Shown here one piece after another: positions 16,825 through 26,299 of a DNA stretch of 45,149 nt. Made by a program: the position numbers and the translations under genes. Position 1 is the stretch's first letter. Each line of letters starts with the position of its first letter. Where the stretch lies: assembly GCA_002171575.2 (NCBI GenBank), contig NHEI02000036.1, positions 1-45,149 on the forward strand, read 5' to 3'. The notes beneath the pieces are model-generated. The model worked only from the letters and a program-made list of their open reading frames with translations. It had not been told where the DNA came from and ran no database searches. Source of the DNA: Flavobacteriaceae bacterium TMED81 (GTDB lineage: Bacteria > Bacteroidota > Bacteroidia > Flavobacteriales > Flavobacteriaceae).

Positions 16825-17845
16825 TTTCAGGTTGATTTTTTTGGAGTTTATGAAGCGTTTCGATATGCTTCGGTAGATTTTTGAAGTGGACGTAAGATTT
16901 GTTGTAGGATCGATAGTCCAGTGCAGGATAGCCCATTACCTTTTCATCATCTTTTAGATTGCGGAGCACCCCTGTTTTGGCTTGGATTTGCACACGGTCA
17001 CCAATTTTGAGGTGACCCGCAATGCCGGCTTGCCCACCAATCACACAATGACTTCCAATCTTGGTAGACCCAGCAACACCCGATTGAGCTGCAATAACAG
17101 TATGAGATCCGATTTCAACATTGTGGGCGATTTGAATCAAATTGTCAAGTTTGACACCTTTTCGAATGATGGTTTGCCCGAGTGTTGCCCGATCGATCGT
17201 CGTGTTTGCCCCGATTTCAACATCATCTTCAATCAAGACTGAACCCGTTTGGGGAACCTTCTCATAAGAGCCCGTGGCAGTGGGACTAAACCCAAAGCCG
17301 TCTGAACCAACCACTACGTTGTTGTGGAGAATACAATTGGCTCCGATTCTAGATTGTCGTAAAATTTTTGTGCCAGAGAAAATCGTGGTATTATCGCCAA
17401 TAATCACATCGGATTCGATAACCACATGCTCATGGATTTTGACGTTATTTCCAATTTTCACCCCATTTTGGATAACTGTAAAAGCCCCAACATAGGAGTT
17501 TTTTCCAATGATAACTGAGGGATCAATTACAGTGTGATTGTGAATGCCATTGAACTCTTTTGCGGCGCCATTAAACTGACTGAGCATCGTGGTAAACGAC
17601 TGATAAGGGTCTGAAACTTTGATCAGAGTCGTGTGAAATTCTTTTTCTGGTTGGAAGCTTTCACTAACAAGCGTAATACTGGCTTTGGTCGAATAGACAA
17701 AGGGGGTGTACTTCGGGTTTGCTAAAAAAGCAAGTGACCCTTCTGTTGCTTCTTCAATTTTTGCTAATGTAGAAACGCGAGCGTCTTTATTTCCCACTAT
17801 AGAGCCGTCTAGGATTTCAGCAATCTGAGAAGCAGTGTATTCCAT
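16817..17845 (-). CDS. lpxD: UDP-3-O-acylglucosamine N-acyltransferase
   Basis: Third step of lipid A synthesis, N-acylating UDP-3-O-acylglucosamine. The N-terminal uridine-binding domain (about 1-100) has EEATEGSLAFLANPKY. A hexapeptide beta-helix (about 100-300) follows, with the DGFGFSP loop and the catalytic-His segment IQIAHNVEIGSHTVIAAQSGVAGS, and then a C-terminal helix. 342 aa is normal. It is 27 nt downstream of the HD-domain gene. Confidence 0.96.
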   Translation of the reverse strand: MEYTASQIAEILDGSIVGNKDARVSTLAKIEEATEGSLAFLANPKYTPFVYSTKASITLVSESFQPEKEFHTTLIKVSDPYQSFTTMLSQFNGAAKEFNGIHNHTVIDPSVIIGKNSYVGAFTVIQNGVKIGNNVKIHEHVVIESDVIIGDNTTIFSGTKILRQSRIGANCILHNNVVVGSDGFGFSPTATGSYEKVPQTGSVLIEDDVEIGANTTIDRATLGQTIIRKGVKLDNLIQIAHNVEIGSHTVIAAQSGVAGSTKIGSHCVIGGQAGIAGHLKIGDRVQIQAKTGVLRNLKDDEKVMGYPALDYRSYNKSYVHFKNLPKHIETLHKLQKNQPENG

Positions 17846-17872
17846 CGGAGCAAAAATAACAAAATTGCAAGA

Positions 17873-19075
17873 CTATTTGTGATAACAACAGTAATACTTG
17901 GTTACGGGCTTGGTGAGCATTTTTAAATTTGATTCATCTGACCCTGCCAATAACTCTTTGGTACCCCCATTCTTGTCAATCAGTATAATTGGAGATTGCT
18001 GCAAATTGTATGCCATATTTTTCATCTTCCCATCAAACACAAAGTAGGATAACTCCTCAGTGGGTATGCCCAACTTGGACACCGCTTTGTCTTTTTGTTT
18101 TTCAATAAAATCAGTGGAGAACGGCTCGTTGCTGACTTCAATTTTTGGCAAACGACGATTTAGAACCATCTCGCATAGTGCCGAATACACAGGGTCGTGG
18201 TGATTGACCCCTGCTTTGATCATGGAAAGTATGTCCACGTCGTCAATTGCTGCATAGTGCTTCATATCAATCTGTAGTCTTGAAGAACGTGTGGCGGATA
18301 AAAAGTAGAGGATATCAGTAGACGCCTGGATGGTGTCCCCATTTTGCAACAGTGCTCTAGCACGTAATATGATACGTTTCAGCACTTCCTCTGCCACATA
18401 ACTCGTTTTGTGAAGATAAACCGACCAATACATCAAGCGTCTTGCGAGTAAAAACTTTTCAATCGAATACATTCCCTTTTCTTCAACAACCAATTCATCT
18501 TGATGTACCCGTAACATGGCAATAATCCGGTCGGTACTGATGTTGCCTTCTGTAACACCAGAATAGAAACTGTCTCGCTTTAAGTAATCCAATCGATCCA
18601 TATCCAATTGAGAAGAAATCAATTGATTGAAAAAAGGGCGCTTGTATTTCCCTTCAAACATTTGGATTGCCAGATTGAGTTTTCCGTCATATTTGTCATT
18701 GAGCATTTTCATCAGCGAAAGTGACCAAAATTCATGGGAAACATTCTCGATCAATACACCTTCGAGGGCATGGGAAAAGGGACCATGACCCAAGTCATGA
18801 AGAAGAATAGCAATCATGGCGGCTTCCCGTTCGCTTTCTGAAATGGGAGTTCCTTTTGAAGTTAGGATTTCAAGAGTTTTGCGCATTAGATGCATCGCCC
18901 CAAGGGCGTGAGCAAAACGGTGGTGTGTAGCTCCATTAAAGACATAGTGAGACAAGCCCATCTGCTGAATTCGTCGGAGTCGCTGAAACACAGGTTCTTG
19001 GATAATGTTGGAAATAAACGGTGTAGGAATTGAAATAAAACCGTAAATTGGATCGTTATAATTTTTGAGTCTCAA
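17873..19075 (-). CDS. HD-domain phosphohydrolase
   Basis: About 400-aa soluble protein of the HD superfamily, related to dNTP triphosphohydrolase-like proteins. It has the metal-binding pattern H..RF.HALGAMHLM followed by LLHDLGHGPFSHALE, which carries the HD pair. The natural substrate is not evident. The frame is open to 19384, but that part lies opposite porX. The family begins near NDPIYGFI, which leaves a TTG at 19075 as the best start, 15 nt after an exact promoter match. It is first in the run leading to lpxD, a gene order common in Flavobacteriaceae. Confidence 0.88.
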   Translation of the reverse strand: MRLKNYNDPIYGFISIPTPFISNIIQEPVFQRLRRIQQMGLSHYVFNGATHHRFAHALGAMHLMRKTLEILTSKGTPISESEREAAMIAILLHDLGHGPFSHALEGVLIENVSHEFWSLSLMKMLNDKYDGKLNLAIQMFEGKYKRPFFNQLISSQLDMDRLDYLKRDSFYSGVTEGNISTDRIIAMLRVHQDELVVEEKGMYSIEKFLLARRLMYWSVYLHKTSYVAEEVLKRIILRARALLQNGDTIQASTDILYFLSATRSSRLQIDMKHYAAIDDVDILSMIKAGVNHHDPVYSALCEMVLNRRLPKIEVSNEPFSTDFIEKQKDKAVSKLGIPTEELSYFVFDGKMKNMAYNLQQSPIILIDKNGGTKELLAGSDESNLKMLTKPVTKYYCCYHK

Positions 19076-19090
19076 ACAGTAGAATTTAAA

Positions 19091-19098
19091 CAAATATA
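19091..19098 (-). promoter_or_regulatory. predicted promoter of the HD-lpx operon
   Basis: Minus-strand TATATTTG is an exact match to TAnnTTTG. Transcription would begin about 19084-19087, just before the TTG start at 19075. It lies in the 28-nt gap shared with divergent porX and supports the shortened HD-protein start. Confidence 0.6.
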
Positions 19099-19103
19099 CG
19101 AAT

Positions 19104-20651
19104 ATGGAGTCGATACAGGTGTTGTGGGTAGATGATGAAATCAATCGATTACAACCACACATCCAGTTTTTGGAAGAAAAGGGATACCAATTCAGTCCAT
19201 GCACAAATGGTCCAGACGCATTGGAACTGATCAAAAAACAAGCGTTTGACGTTGTTCTTCTCGATGAAAATATGCCTGGCATGGATGGGCTATCTGTCTT
19301 AAGCGAAATCAAGCAAATCCTTCCCAACCTCGCGGTCATTATGATTACAAAGAGTGAGGCAGAAACGCTGATGGAGGAAGCCATTGGTTCAAAAATTGCG
19401 GACTATTTAATCAAGCCCGTCAATCCCAATCAGATTTTATTGTCTCTGAAAAAAAACTTGGATCACTCGCGTTTGGTCACTGAGAAAACGTCGATGGACT
19501 ATCAGCGTTCATTCCAAGAACTCAATATGGAAATCAGTCGGGCAAATGACTATGCAGAATGGGCTGCGATTTATCAAAAGCTCTGCTTTTGGGAATTGGA
19601 ACTCGACACTTTGGAATCGAATGACTTGCAAGAAATTCTCGATCACCAAAAGACAGAAGCCAATCATCAGTTTTCCAAGTTTATATCGTCCAATTATGAA
19701 GATTTGGTCGGAGGGGATAGCCCCCTAGTCATGTCTCACCAAATGATTGACCAACTGGTATTGGACAAGATGCCAAAAAACAAGACAACTCTTTTGGTTG
19801 TGATCGACAACCTTCGCTATGATCAGTGGCGGGTTTTACAAACACACCTCTCCCCTTTCTACAAATTGCAAGAAGAAATGATTTGCAGTAGTATTTTACC
19901 TACGGCAACCCAATATGCCAGAAATGCATTATTTGCTGGAGAGTTACCAGTTCACATCAAACGATTGTACCCAAACCTCTGGAAGGATGACATTGATTCG
20001 GGAGGGAAAAACCAATACGAGCAAGAGCTATTGGATGCACAGTTTGCTGCGCTAGAACAAGATATATCGTTTAGTTACCATAAAATCAATCGCCAAGAAC
20101 AAGGTTTAAAACTTGCTTCCCAGCTGCAAAATGAAGCCAAAAACGACCTATGTGTAGTCGTTTACAACTTTGTCGATGTGATTTCACATGCCAAAACTGA
20201 GATGGAAATCATCAAAGAGCTGGCATCTTCTGACAAGGCCTTCCGGTCGTTGACGTCCACATGGTTTCAGAACTCTCCTTTGTTAGACATTATCAAACGT
20301 GCGCAGTCACTGGGATTTACCTTGATGATTACCACAGACCACGGAACCATCAATGTACGTCAACCTTCCAAAATTTTGGGGGACCGGGAATCGAGTACCA
20401 ACATTCGATATAAGACAGGAAAGCGTCTCAATACCGAAGATAAAAACCTCTATACGGTATCAAACCCTGAGGATATTGGCTTACCAAAAATAAACCTGTC
20501 TAGCAGCTTTACTTTTGCTACAGAAGATCGGTATTTGATCTATCCATCAAACTACAATCACTTTGTCAACTTTTATAAAAACACCTATCAGCATGGCGGG
20601 GTATCTTTAGAAGAAATGCTGATTCCTTTTGCGGTGCTTTCCCCCAAGTGA
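19104..20651 (+). CDS. porX: PorX-type response regulator with alkaline-phosphatase-like (PglZ) output domain
   Basis: Known family role: with histidine kinase PorY and a sigma factor it controls type IX secretion genes, and the output domain has phosphodiesterase activity. Residues 1-125 form a receiver domain: acidic D10-D11, phosphoacceptor Asp54 in VVLLDENMPG, the switch Thr in MITKS and the Lys in YLIKPVNP. Residues about 200-515 form the PglZ/alkaline-phosphatase-superfamily domain with LLVVIDNLRYDQW, the SSILPTATQYARNA nucleophile-Thr region, TTDHGT and HGGVSLEEML. 515 aa is normal. Transcribed divergently from the HD gene. It implies the organism has a T9SS. Confidence 0.95.
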   Translation: MESIQVLWVDDEINRLQPHIQFLEEKGYQFSPCTNGPDALELIKKQAFDVVLLDENMPGMDGLSVLSEIKQILPNLAVIMITKSEAETLMEEAIGSKIADYLIKPVNPNQILLSLKKNLDHSRLVTEKTSMDYQRSFQELNMEISRANDYAEWAAIYQKLCFWELELDTLESNDLQEILDHQKTEANHQFSKFISSNYEDLVGGDSPLVMSHQMIDQLVLDKMPKNKTTLLVVIDNLRYDQWRVLQTHLSPFYKLQEEMICSSILPTATQYARNALFAGELPVHIKRLYPNLWKDDIDSGGKNQYEQELLDAQFAALEQDISFSYHKINRQEQGLKLASQLQNEAKNDLCVVVYNFVDVISHAKTEMEIIKELASSDKAFRSLTSTWFQNSPLLDIIKRAQSLGFTLMITTDHGTINVRQPSKILGDRESSTNIRYKTGKRLNTEDKNLYTVSNPEDIGLPKINLSSSFTFATEDRYLIYPSNYNHFVNFYKNTYQHGGVSLEEMLIPFAVLSPK

Positions 20652-20653
20652 TC

Positions 20654-20661
20654 TATTTTTG
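20654..20661 (+). promoter_or_regulatory. predicted promoter of tsaE
   Basis: TATTTTTG is an exact match to TAnnTTTG, overlapping the end of porX. It is followed by 4 nt and the tsaE ATG (20666), a spacing that would give a leaderless mRNA. TTTTG at 20627-20631 is a possible -33 element. Confidence 0.55.
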
Positions 20662-20665
20662 CACC

Positions 20666-21070
20666 ATGGTACTGGAATATACTTTGGAAGAGATCGATCG
20701 TGTTGCTGAGCAGCTCATCGATTCGTTTACGCATTCCATAGTCGCCATGAGCGGTCAAATGGGAAGTGGTAAGACCACACTGGTTCAAGCGATCGTTTCC
20801 CAATTGGGAAGTGACGAAACCGTGAGTAGCCCTACCTTTGGACTGGTTCATGAGTACAATATTCCCAATGGAAAGCTCATTCACATGGATTTGTATCGTT
20901 TGGAACAGCAGAGTGAGCTTGAACAGCTCGGTTTTGATGATTACATCTCCACTGGTAATTTGTGTTTGATCGAGTGGCCAGAGCTAGCTGCCAAGCACAT
21001 TCAAGGCGGTTGTCACCACTTGAACATCGAATGGGTAAATGATCACAAACGCAAATTAAATTTCAAATGA
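20666..21070 (+). CDS. tsaE: tRNA threonylcarbamoyladenosine synthesis ATPase
   Basis: P-loop ATPase that works with TsaB and TsaD in forming t6A37 on ANN-decoding tRNAs. The Walker A motif is SGQMGSGKTTL (about 29-39), VSSPTFGLVHEY is the family switch region, and HMDLYRLE and LIEWPE follow. ATG 20666 gives 134 aa, the usual length; an earlier GTG at 20648 would lie upstream of the predicted transcript start. The stop overlaps the next gene by 4 nt. Confidence 0.94.
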   Translation: MVLEYTLEEIDRVAEQLIDSFTHSIVAMSGQMGSGKTTLVQAIVSQLGSDETVSSPTFGLVHEYNIPNGKLIHMDLYRLEQQSELEQLGFDDYISTGNLCLIEWPELAAKHIQGGCHHLNIEWVNDHKRKLNFK

Positions 21071-21393
21071 GTTTTTTAAAACGTTTGTCTTACTATCTCG
21101 GTGGATTTTCGGTTGGTATCGTACTGTTAGTCTTCTTTTTAGGTGGTAAAAACACGCGTTGCACCTATACGCCTGATGCAAGAGTGATCAATGATTTTTC
21201 CAAAAAAGAATGGGTGTTTAGCACCCCTACAAATGACAGCATTGACCGAAGTCAGTTTTTAAAAGGCGGTGACATTGTTTTTTCCAAGAGCCGGGTTGGT
21301 CTTGACAGTTGCAATGTATATCGACTGCGACTTTCCCATGCGGTTTATGATGTTCAGAATTGCGACAGTATCGCTTATTTCACCGTTCGTTAG
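21067..21393 (+). CDS. DUF4258-type small membrane-anchored protein
   Basis: 108 aa. An N-terminal membrane segment (YYLGGFSVGIVLLVFFLGG) is followed by a small extracytoplasmic domain with Cys residues in TRCTY, DSCNVYR and VQNCDS. From memory it resembles short flavobacterial proteins carrying a DUF4258 label; function unknown. It overlaps tsaE by ATGA and overlaps the 3' end of the convergent proline dehydrogenase gene by 14 nt. Confidence 0.75.
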   Translation: MSFLKRLSYYLGGFSVGIVLLVFFLGGKNTRCTYTPDARVINDFSKKEWVFSTPTNDSIDRSQFLKGGDIVFSKSRVGLDSCNVYRLRLSHAVYDVQNCDSIAYFTVR

Positions 21394-22561
21394 CCAAAGT
21401 CGCTCTTCTTTTCAATTCCTTTTGTAATCGCGTAAGCTCTCTAGATGTTTGTCCTGCTATTGCCGTGTTTTCTTCTGCACGTCTTGCGAGATAAGGGATC
21501 AATTTATCCACGGGTCCAAATGGTACAAACTTGACCACATTGTACCCTTTATCGGCTAGGACAAAACTGATGTAATCACTCATGCCGAGCAATTGACTAA
21601 ACCATACTCGATCGTCGTTTGGTTTAATCTCGTATTGATCCATGAGATTTATCACCTGAACCATACTTTCTTCGTTATGTGACCCCAAGACAACCGCAAT
21701 ATTGACAAGATGCTTGAAACAATAATCTACTGCTGTGTGATAGCTTTTATCCGTTTCGGCTTTGGAGGCGCAAATGGGACTGGAAAGACCATGTTTGTGA
21801 GCGATTTTGCGTTCTTTTTCCATATAGGCACCGCGAACGAGCTTGACCCCGAGATAAAATGAATCCTGTATGGCTTGTATATGCATCTGTTTCAAACGAC
21901 GATTTCCATCGACCAAATACAATTGCACGGTATTGTACACCACAGCTTTGTTGAGATTGAACTCCCGCATCAGATCCAACACCAGTTGATCAGTTGCAAT
22001 TTGCATACTGTATTCTTCGGCATCGACTAGCAAAGCAACCCCATGTTCCTGCGCGGTTTGGCAACAGCGACGAAATCGATTTATGACCCTTTTCCAGGCG
22101 ATTTGTTCTTCTGTATTCAGCGACTGTCTCGCATTTATTTTTTGAAATAAATGCTTGTGGCCAAACGAGGTAGGCTTACAAACGCTAAAGGGGATGCCAT
22201 TTGTTTTGGCGGCGTGGGTGATTAGCTTTTGCACCATCTCACAGTTTGTGTCGAACTCGCTTTCAGCAGAACTGTCTTCAATGGCATAATTGAGATAAGA
22301 ATGCACCCCGTAGTTGGAAAGCGAAACAACCGTAGATTCGCATGCTTGTAGGGATGTACCTGCATAAAACGGACGAAATAACCAGCGTTGAAGATATTGT
22401 ATCCCTGGTAATTGGATATGCCCAAAGCGTTTCATTAGCTTAATACCGAGTTTTGAAATTCTTGGATTTGACAGCAACCGAAACAAACGCACCAACTGCT
22501 TGAGTTCCTTTGTTGAACGATGCACAAAAGCGGAGTCATGATTGTTAAAAATATCACGCAT
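21380..22561 (-). CDS. putA/prodh: proline dehydrogenase
   Basis: FAD-dependent oxidation of proline to pyrroline-5-carboxylate, the first step of proline use. A 393-aa monofunctional enzyme with the barrel motifs LLVDAEEYSMQ, VYNTVQLYL, GVKLVRGAYMEKER (conserved Arg binding proline and flavin), VVLGSHNEES, and the C-terminal YNVVKFVPFGPVDKLIPYLARRAEEN. ATG 22561 was chosen; a TTG three codons upstream is less likely. P5C dehydrogenase is not in the window. Confidence 0.94.
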   Translation of the reverse strand: MRDIFNNHDSAFVHRSTKELKQLVRLFRLLSNPRISKLGIKLMKRFGHIQLPGIQYLQRWLFRPFYAGTSLQACESTVVSLSNYGVHSYLNYAIEDSSAESEFDTNCEMVQKLITHAAKTNGIPFSVCKPTSFGHKHLFQKINARQSLNTEEQIAWKRVINRFRRCCQTAQEHGVALLVDAEEYSMQIATDQLVLDLMREFNLNKAVVYNTVQLYLVDGNRRLKQMHIQAIQDSFYLGVKLVRGAYMEKERKIAHKHGLSSPICASKAETDKSYHTAVDYCFKHLVNIAVVLGSHNEESMVQVINLMDQYEIKPNDDRVWFSQLLGMSDYISFVLADKGYNVVKFVPFGPVDKLIPYLARRAEENTAIAGQTSRELTRLQKELKRRATLANER

Positions 22562-22610
22562 ATAATCCAAACTGTTTGTTTTACAACATTTAAAAATAAA
22601 ACATTTGGGT

Positions 22611-22618
22611 TACTTTTG
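22611..22618 (+). promoter_or_regulatory. predicted promoter of aroB
   Basis: TACTTTTG is an exact TAnnTTTG match, extended by a C. It is followed by 4 nt and the aroB ATG at 22623, predicting a leaderless transcript. Confidence 0.55.
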
Positions 22619-22622
22619 CATC

Positions 22623-23693
22623 ATGGCTGAAAAAAAGATTGACAAAGCATCGATTAGCACGGTACTTTACACGGAGAAAGGTTGGAATCGCCTTGACGAA
22701 TCGGTTGGGTCAAAGCAGTACACTTCAATCTTTGTACTCACTGATAGTAACACAAACCAACACTGCTTACCCCTTTTTGACAAACTCTTTCGGCACGCTT
22801 ACACCCTACTGACTATGGAAGCTGGTGAGACCAACAAACATCTGGCGACTTGTAAAGATTTGTGGGCTTCACTATCCAAGCAAGGAGCAGATCGCAATAG
22901 CTTGTTGATCAATCTTGGCGGTGGTGTCGTTACTGATTTGGGGGGCTTTGTCGCCTGCACCTACAAACGAGGAATTGATTTTATCAATATTCCCACCTCA
23001 CTGCTCGCCATGGTCGATGCCTCAGTTGGTGGAAAAACTGGTGTGGATTTTCAAGGATTAAAAAACCAAATCGGAATCATTAAAGAGCCAGCGTTTGTTG
23101 TGATCGATGACGACTTTTTACAAACGCTACCCCAAGACGAACACAGAAGTGGGTATGCCGAAATGCTAAAACATGGACTTATAGCAGATGCGGATTATTT
23201 CTCGCTGTTGTCGTCAAAATCTATTGACATAAACGCCCAAATGACAGATTATATCCGCCACTCGGTCAGCATTAAAAGTCAAGTGGTTACCGAAGACCCT
23301 TTTGAACAGGGTTTGCGTAAAATTCTCAACTACGGTCACACTTTGGGACATGCGATTGAGACCCATTTCCTTGAGCATCCAACTAAAAAACGCTTGTTGC
23401 ATGGTGAGGCCATTGCGATTGGGATGATCATGGAAGCCGAATTATCGTGTCGTACCACAAATTTGACAGTAAAAGAGCGCGATCAAATCAAAACCGTTTT
23501 TTCATCGATTTATGACCCTGTCTCGTTTGCAGAAAGCGATGTGATTGCAATCAAAGGACTACTAAAACACGATAAGAAAAATCAATCGGATCAAGTACGC
23601 TTTGTACTGCTACAAGCCATCGGTAAACCTGTTATCGATTGTCTGGTGAGCGAGGAGGACATCAACGCTGCCTTTCAGTTTTACGCTGACTAA
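22623..23693 (+). CDS. aroB: 3-dehydroquinate synthase
   Basis: Second step of the shikimate pathway, cyclising DAHP to dehydroquinate with transient use of NAD. The NAD-binding NLGGGVVTDLGGFVA, the IPTSLLAMVDASVGGKTGVDF block and the zinc-binding Glu/His segments (EMLKHGLI, NYGHTLGHAIE, HGEAIAIGM) are all present. 356 aa is normal. The upstream open codons from TTG 22605 would begin before the predicted transcript start, so ATG 22623 is used. The 3' end overlaps convergent ppc by 4 nt. Confidence 0.96.
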   Translation: MAEKKIDKASISTVLYTEKGWNRLDESVGSKQYTSIFVLTDSNTNQHCLPLFDKLFRHAYTLLTMEAGETNKHLATCKDLWASLSKQGADRNSLLINLGGGVVTDLGGFVACTYKRGIDFINIPTSLLAMVDASVGGKTGVDFQGLKNQIGIIKEPAFVVIDDDFLQTLPQDEHRSGYAEMLKHGLIADADYFSLLSSKSIDINAQMTDYIRHSVSIKSQVVTEDPFEQGLRKILNYGHTLGHAIETHFLEHPTKKRLLHGEAIAIGMIMEAELSCRTTNLTVKERDQIKTVFSSIYDPVSFAESDVIAIKGLLKHDKKNQSDQVRFVLLQAIGKPVIDCLVSEEDINAAFQFYAD

Positions 23694-26251
23694 GCAGAGT
23701 TTCGACTCGCATTGATATTTCCAAATAGCGAGCGGGTTACCATTTTTTCAAGAATTTCATCACTCCCCTTTTGATGTAGTTTGCCCAGTGCATACTGCTG
23801 TATAGTCAGCAGTGGCAGTACGATTTTTTCACGCATCATAATCGAGGCTTTTCCAGCTGGCTCATTTTCCATCAATTCTGACTGTCCAGTGAGCTTTAGC
23901 AAGTATTTTTTGGAACGTTGGTATTCCGCATAAATCTGATCCCAAAACGCACCGTACTCTGGATCGTTTTGCATATAGGCAGTGAGTTTGAAAAACGATT
24001 TGGTCAAACTCATCATGGAGTTATACACCAGTGTTCTGAAGAAAGCGTTGTTTTGATACAAATCCAACACCTGATCAAAGCGCCCTGACTCCTCGAATTT
24101 TTCCAATGCCAGACCCACACCATAAAATCCAGGTACGTTTTGCTTTAACTGACTCCAACTCCCGACAAATGGGATCGCACGAAGGGCTGAAAAATCCAAC
24201 GACTTGGATTTCCCTCTTTTGGTTGGACGGCTACCGATATTGGTTTTGGCGTAAAACTTCAAGGTGCTCATATGCTCCAAATAAGGTAAAAACTTTGGAT
24301 GTGACTTAAAATCTTGATAGGCCTGATAACTTGTTTCGGCAAGCTCATCCATGGTTTGACGATCTTCAACAGACAACTCCGACGAGCTGCTATTAAAAAC
24401 CCGGTTGGCAATCCCTGAGCTTAAAAGTTGTTCGAGGTTGTACTGGCAAGAATTGACCGTCCCAAAGTTCGAACTGATCGTTTGTCCTTGAACGGTGATT
24501 TGAATTTCGTCCGATTCGATGCTGTCTCCCAAAGAGGCATAAAACTGATGTGTGTTTCCACCACCGCGTGCTGGTGGTCCACCCCGACCGTCAAAGAATA
24601 AGGCCTTGATCCCATGCTTTCGGGAAACTTCGGTAAGCTCTTCCTTGGTACGGAAAATACTCCAATTCGCCATCAGATAACCACCATCTTTTGTGCCGTC
24701 TGAAAATCCGAGCATGATGGTTTGCTTGTCGCCTCTTGTTCGCAAGTGATTTCGATAGGTAGGATTACTGTACACGATATCCATCACCTTAGGTGCGATA
24801 CTCAAATCGGTAATGGTTTCAAAAAGCGGCGCCACATCAACAGTGGGTGCTTCCCAATTGCTCAGGCGGATCATCGCAAAGACTTCAAATATATTTTGTG
24901 CGGTTTGGTTGTTGCTAATGATATAGCGATGGCAACCGAGTTGTCCGTTTTTTGTTTGAATCTCTTGCATGGCGCGAATCGATCCAAGGGTTTTGTTGAC
25001 GAGTTCGTCGGAAAAACTATTTGGAGACAAGTCTCCTTTTATTGTGGTTAGAAATTCAATTTTCTCAACTTCATCAAGTTGTAAATAGTCCACATCCTTG
25101 TTGACTACGCCTTGCTTTTGAGCGCCTTTGAGCAAAGTCATAAAGGCCTCGTGGTGGACACGCGAATCTTGACGGATATCCAAACTGGCAAAGTGATAAC
25201 CAAAGGTACTGACCTTATTGAGTAAGGCATCGACTTCTTTGGCAAACATCCCATGATAATCCGAAACCAAAAGTTCGTGAATCTGTTCTAGCTTTGCGGT
25301 CAAATCAGCAAGGGATATTTCGGGTTGTTCTTTTTTGCTAAAGATGCTGTTATACAACTTGGTTTCGATGTCAGCAGCGATATACTCTACCCCTTTAAAG
25401 GTGAGTCTTCTTCGCAATTTACGGATATCACGATAATAGTTCCGAATCACATTGCTTCGCAGTCCCTGAGCCGTTTTAAGCGTAATATCTGTGGTGACAA
25501 AGGGGTTTCCGTCTCGGTCTCCACCGGGCCAAAATCCGAGATTGATCAATGGATTTACAAAGTCTTCCTTGTCAAAAATGTTGTTTTTGATATACTGATG
25601 GATGTTGCTGACCGAGTGATAAAACACATGCTCCAAATACCACATCAAGCTTTTTGCTTCGTCAAGTGGCGTTGGCTTTTCTTTCTTAAAAAAAGGAGTT
25701 CTACCGAGTTGGGCGAGCAAAATTTTGATGGAAGGTAAGTCATTGGCCTTAATGGCAGTTGACAAATCTGTAATAATCCCGAGAACGGAACCTGGATAAA
25801 ACTGAGTCGGGTGGGCAGTGAGGACTGGGCGTACTCTAAAATTGTTCAGATAATCTTTTAATGCTCCCGTTTTTGATTTCTCTGCAGCCTCTTCTTTAGA
25901 GCTTCTCAGGGTTCCCCGTCCACTAAAATTATTAATTTCTGTAAAGGCAGCATCTTCAATGGCATCGAAAAGCACAACCTGACGTTCGATAAATTGAATC
26001 AACCGAAACAAGGTGTCGATATTGTCTTTTTCGGAGTTGTTTGGGTAGTATTGTTCAAAAAACTCCTCTACAATTTCAATTGGATTTTTGTTTTGATCAA
26101 ATCCGAGTGCACAAAATTCTGCAAAGAAAGGAAGGAGCGTAGAGGTTTTCGAAATATGGGAGTATGGAAGTGTGGAAAACACACTGTTATACAGGTTAAA
26201 TCTCGAAATAACCTCGTTTTCGAAGCGTTCTAATTTTGTTTTTTGTGCCAT
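23690..26251 (-). CDS. ppc: phosphoenolpyruvate carboxylase
   Basis: Anaplerotic carboxylation of PEP to oxaloacetate. The catalytic His is in VLTAHPTQF, the glycine-rich substrate loop in GRGGPPARGGG, the LGFSDGTKDGGYL motif is central, and the GSRPTKRGK and FVGSWSQ regions follow. 853 aa is in the normal range, slightly short as in other Bacteroidota. ATG 26251 (MAQKTKLERFENEV) was chosen over an open upstream extension that runs into the terminator hairpin. It lies downstream of the Lrp-type gene with a potential RNA switch between them. Confidence 0.95.
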   Translation of the reverse strand: MAQKTKLERFENEVISRFNLYNSVFSTLPYSHISKTSTLLPFFAEFCALGFDQNKNPIEIVEEFFEQYYPNNSEKDNIDTLFRLIQFIERQVVLFDAIEDAAFTEINNFSGRGTLRSSKEEAAEKSKTGALKDYLNNFRVRPVLTAHPTQFYPGSVLGIITDLSTAIKANDLPSIKILLAQLGRTPFFKKEKPTPLDEAKSLMWYLEHVFYHSVSNIHQYIKNNIFDKEDFVNPLINLGFWPGGDRDGNPFVTTDITLKTAQGLRSNVIRNYYRDIRKLRRRLTFKGVEYIAADIETKLYNSIFSKKEQPEISLADLTAKLEQIHELLVSDYHGMFAKEVDALLNKVSTFGYHFASLDIRQDSRVHHEAFMTLLKGAQKQGVVNKDVDYLQLDEVEKIEFLTTIKGDLSPNSFSDELVNKTLGSIRAMQEIQTKNGQLGCHRYIISNNQTAQNIFEVFAMIRLSNWEAPTVDVAPLFETITDLSIAPKVMDIVYSNPTYRNHLRTRGDKQTIMLGFSDGTKDGGYLMANWSIFRTKEELTEVSRKHGIKALFFDGRGGPPARGGGNTHQFYASLGDSIESDEIQITVQGQTISSNFGTVNSCQYNLEQLLSSGIANRVFNSSSSELSVEDRQTMDELAETSYQAYQDFKSHPKFLPYLEHMSTLKFYAKTNIGSRPTKRGKSKSLDFSALRAIPFVGSWSQLKQNVPGFYGVGLALEKFEESGRFDQVLDLYQNNAFFRTLVYNSMMSLTKSFFKLTAYMQNDPEYGAFWDQIYAEYQRSKKYLLKLTGQSELMENEPAGKASIMMREKIVLPLLTIQQYALGKLHQKGSDEILEKMVTRSLFGNINASRNSA

Positions 26252-26272
26252 TGATGAATTGTCGTTTAAAAA

Positions 26273-26299
26273 AACCCTCAAACTTGTGGTAAGAGGGTT
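26273..26299 (-). terminator. intrinsic terminator between lrp and ppc
   Basis: Minus strand: AACCCTC (26299-26293) pairs with GAGGGTT (26279-26273), followed by a run of T down to 26268. The inner part can add CTT/AAG. It would end the lrp transcript before ppc. Its 5' arm overlaps another, longer inverted repeat described separately. Confidence 0.75.

Noticed and set aside
19076..19384. Upstream extension of the HD-domain protein
   Set aside because: The added 103 codons lie opposite the porX receiver domain and upstream of an exact promoter match. The family normally begins near NDPIYGFI.
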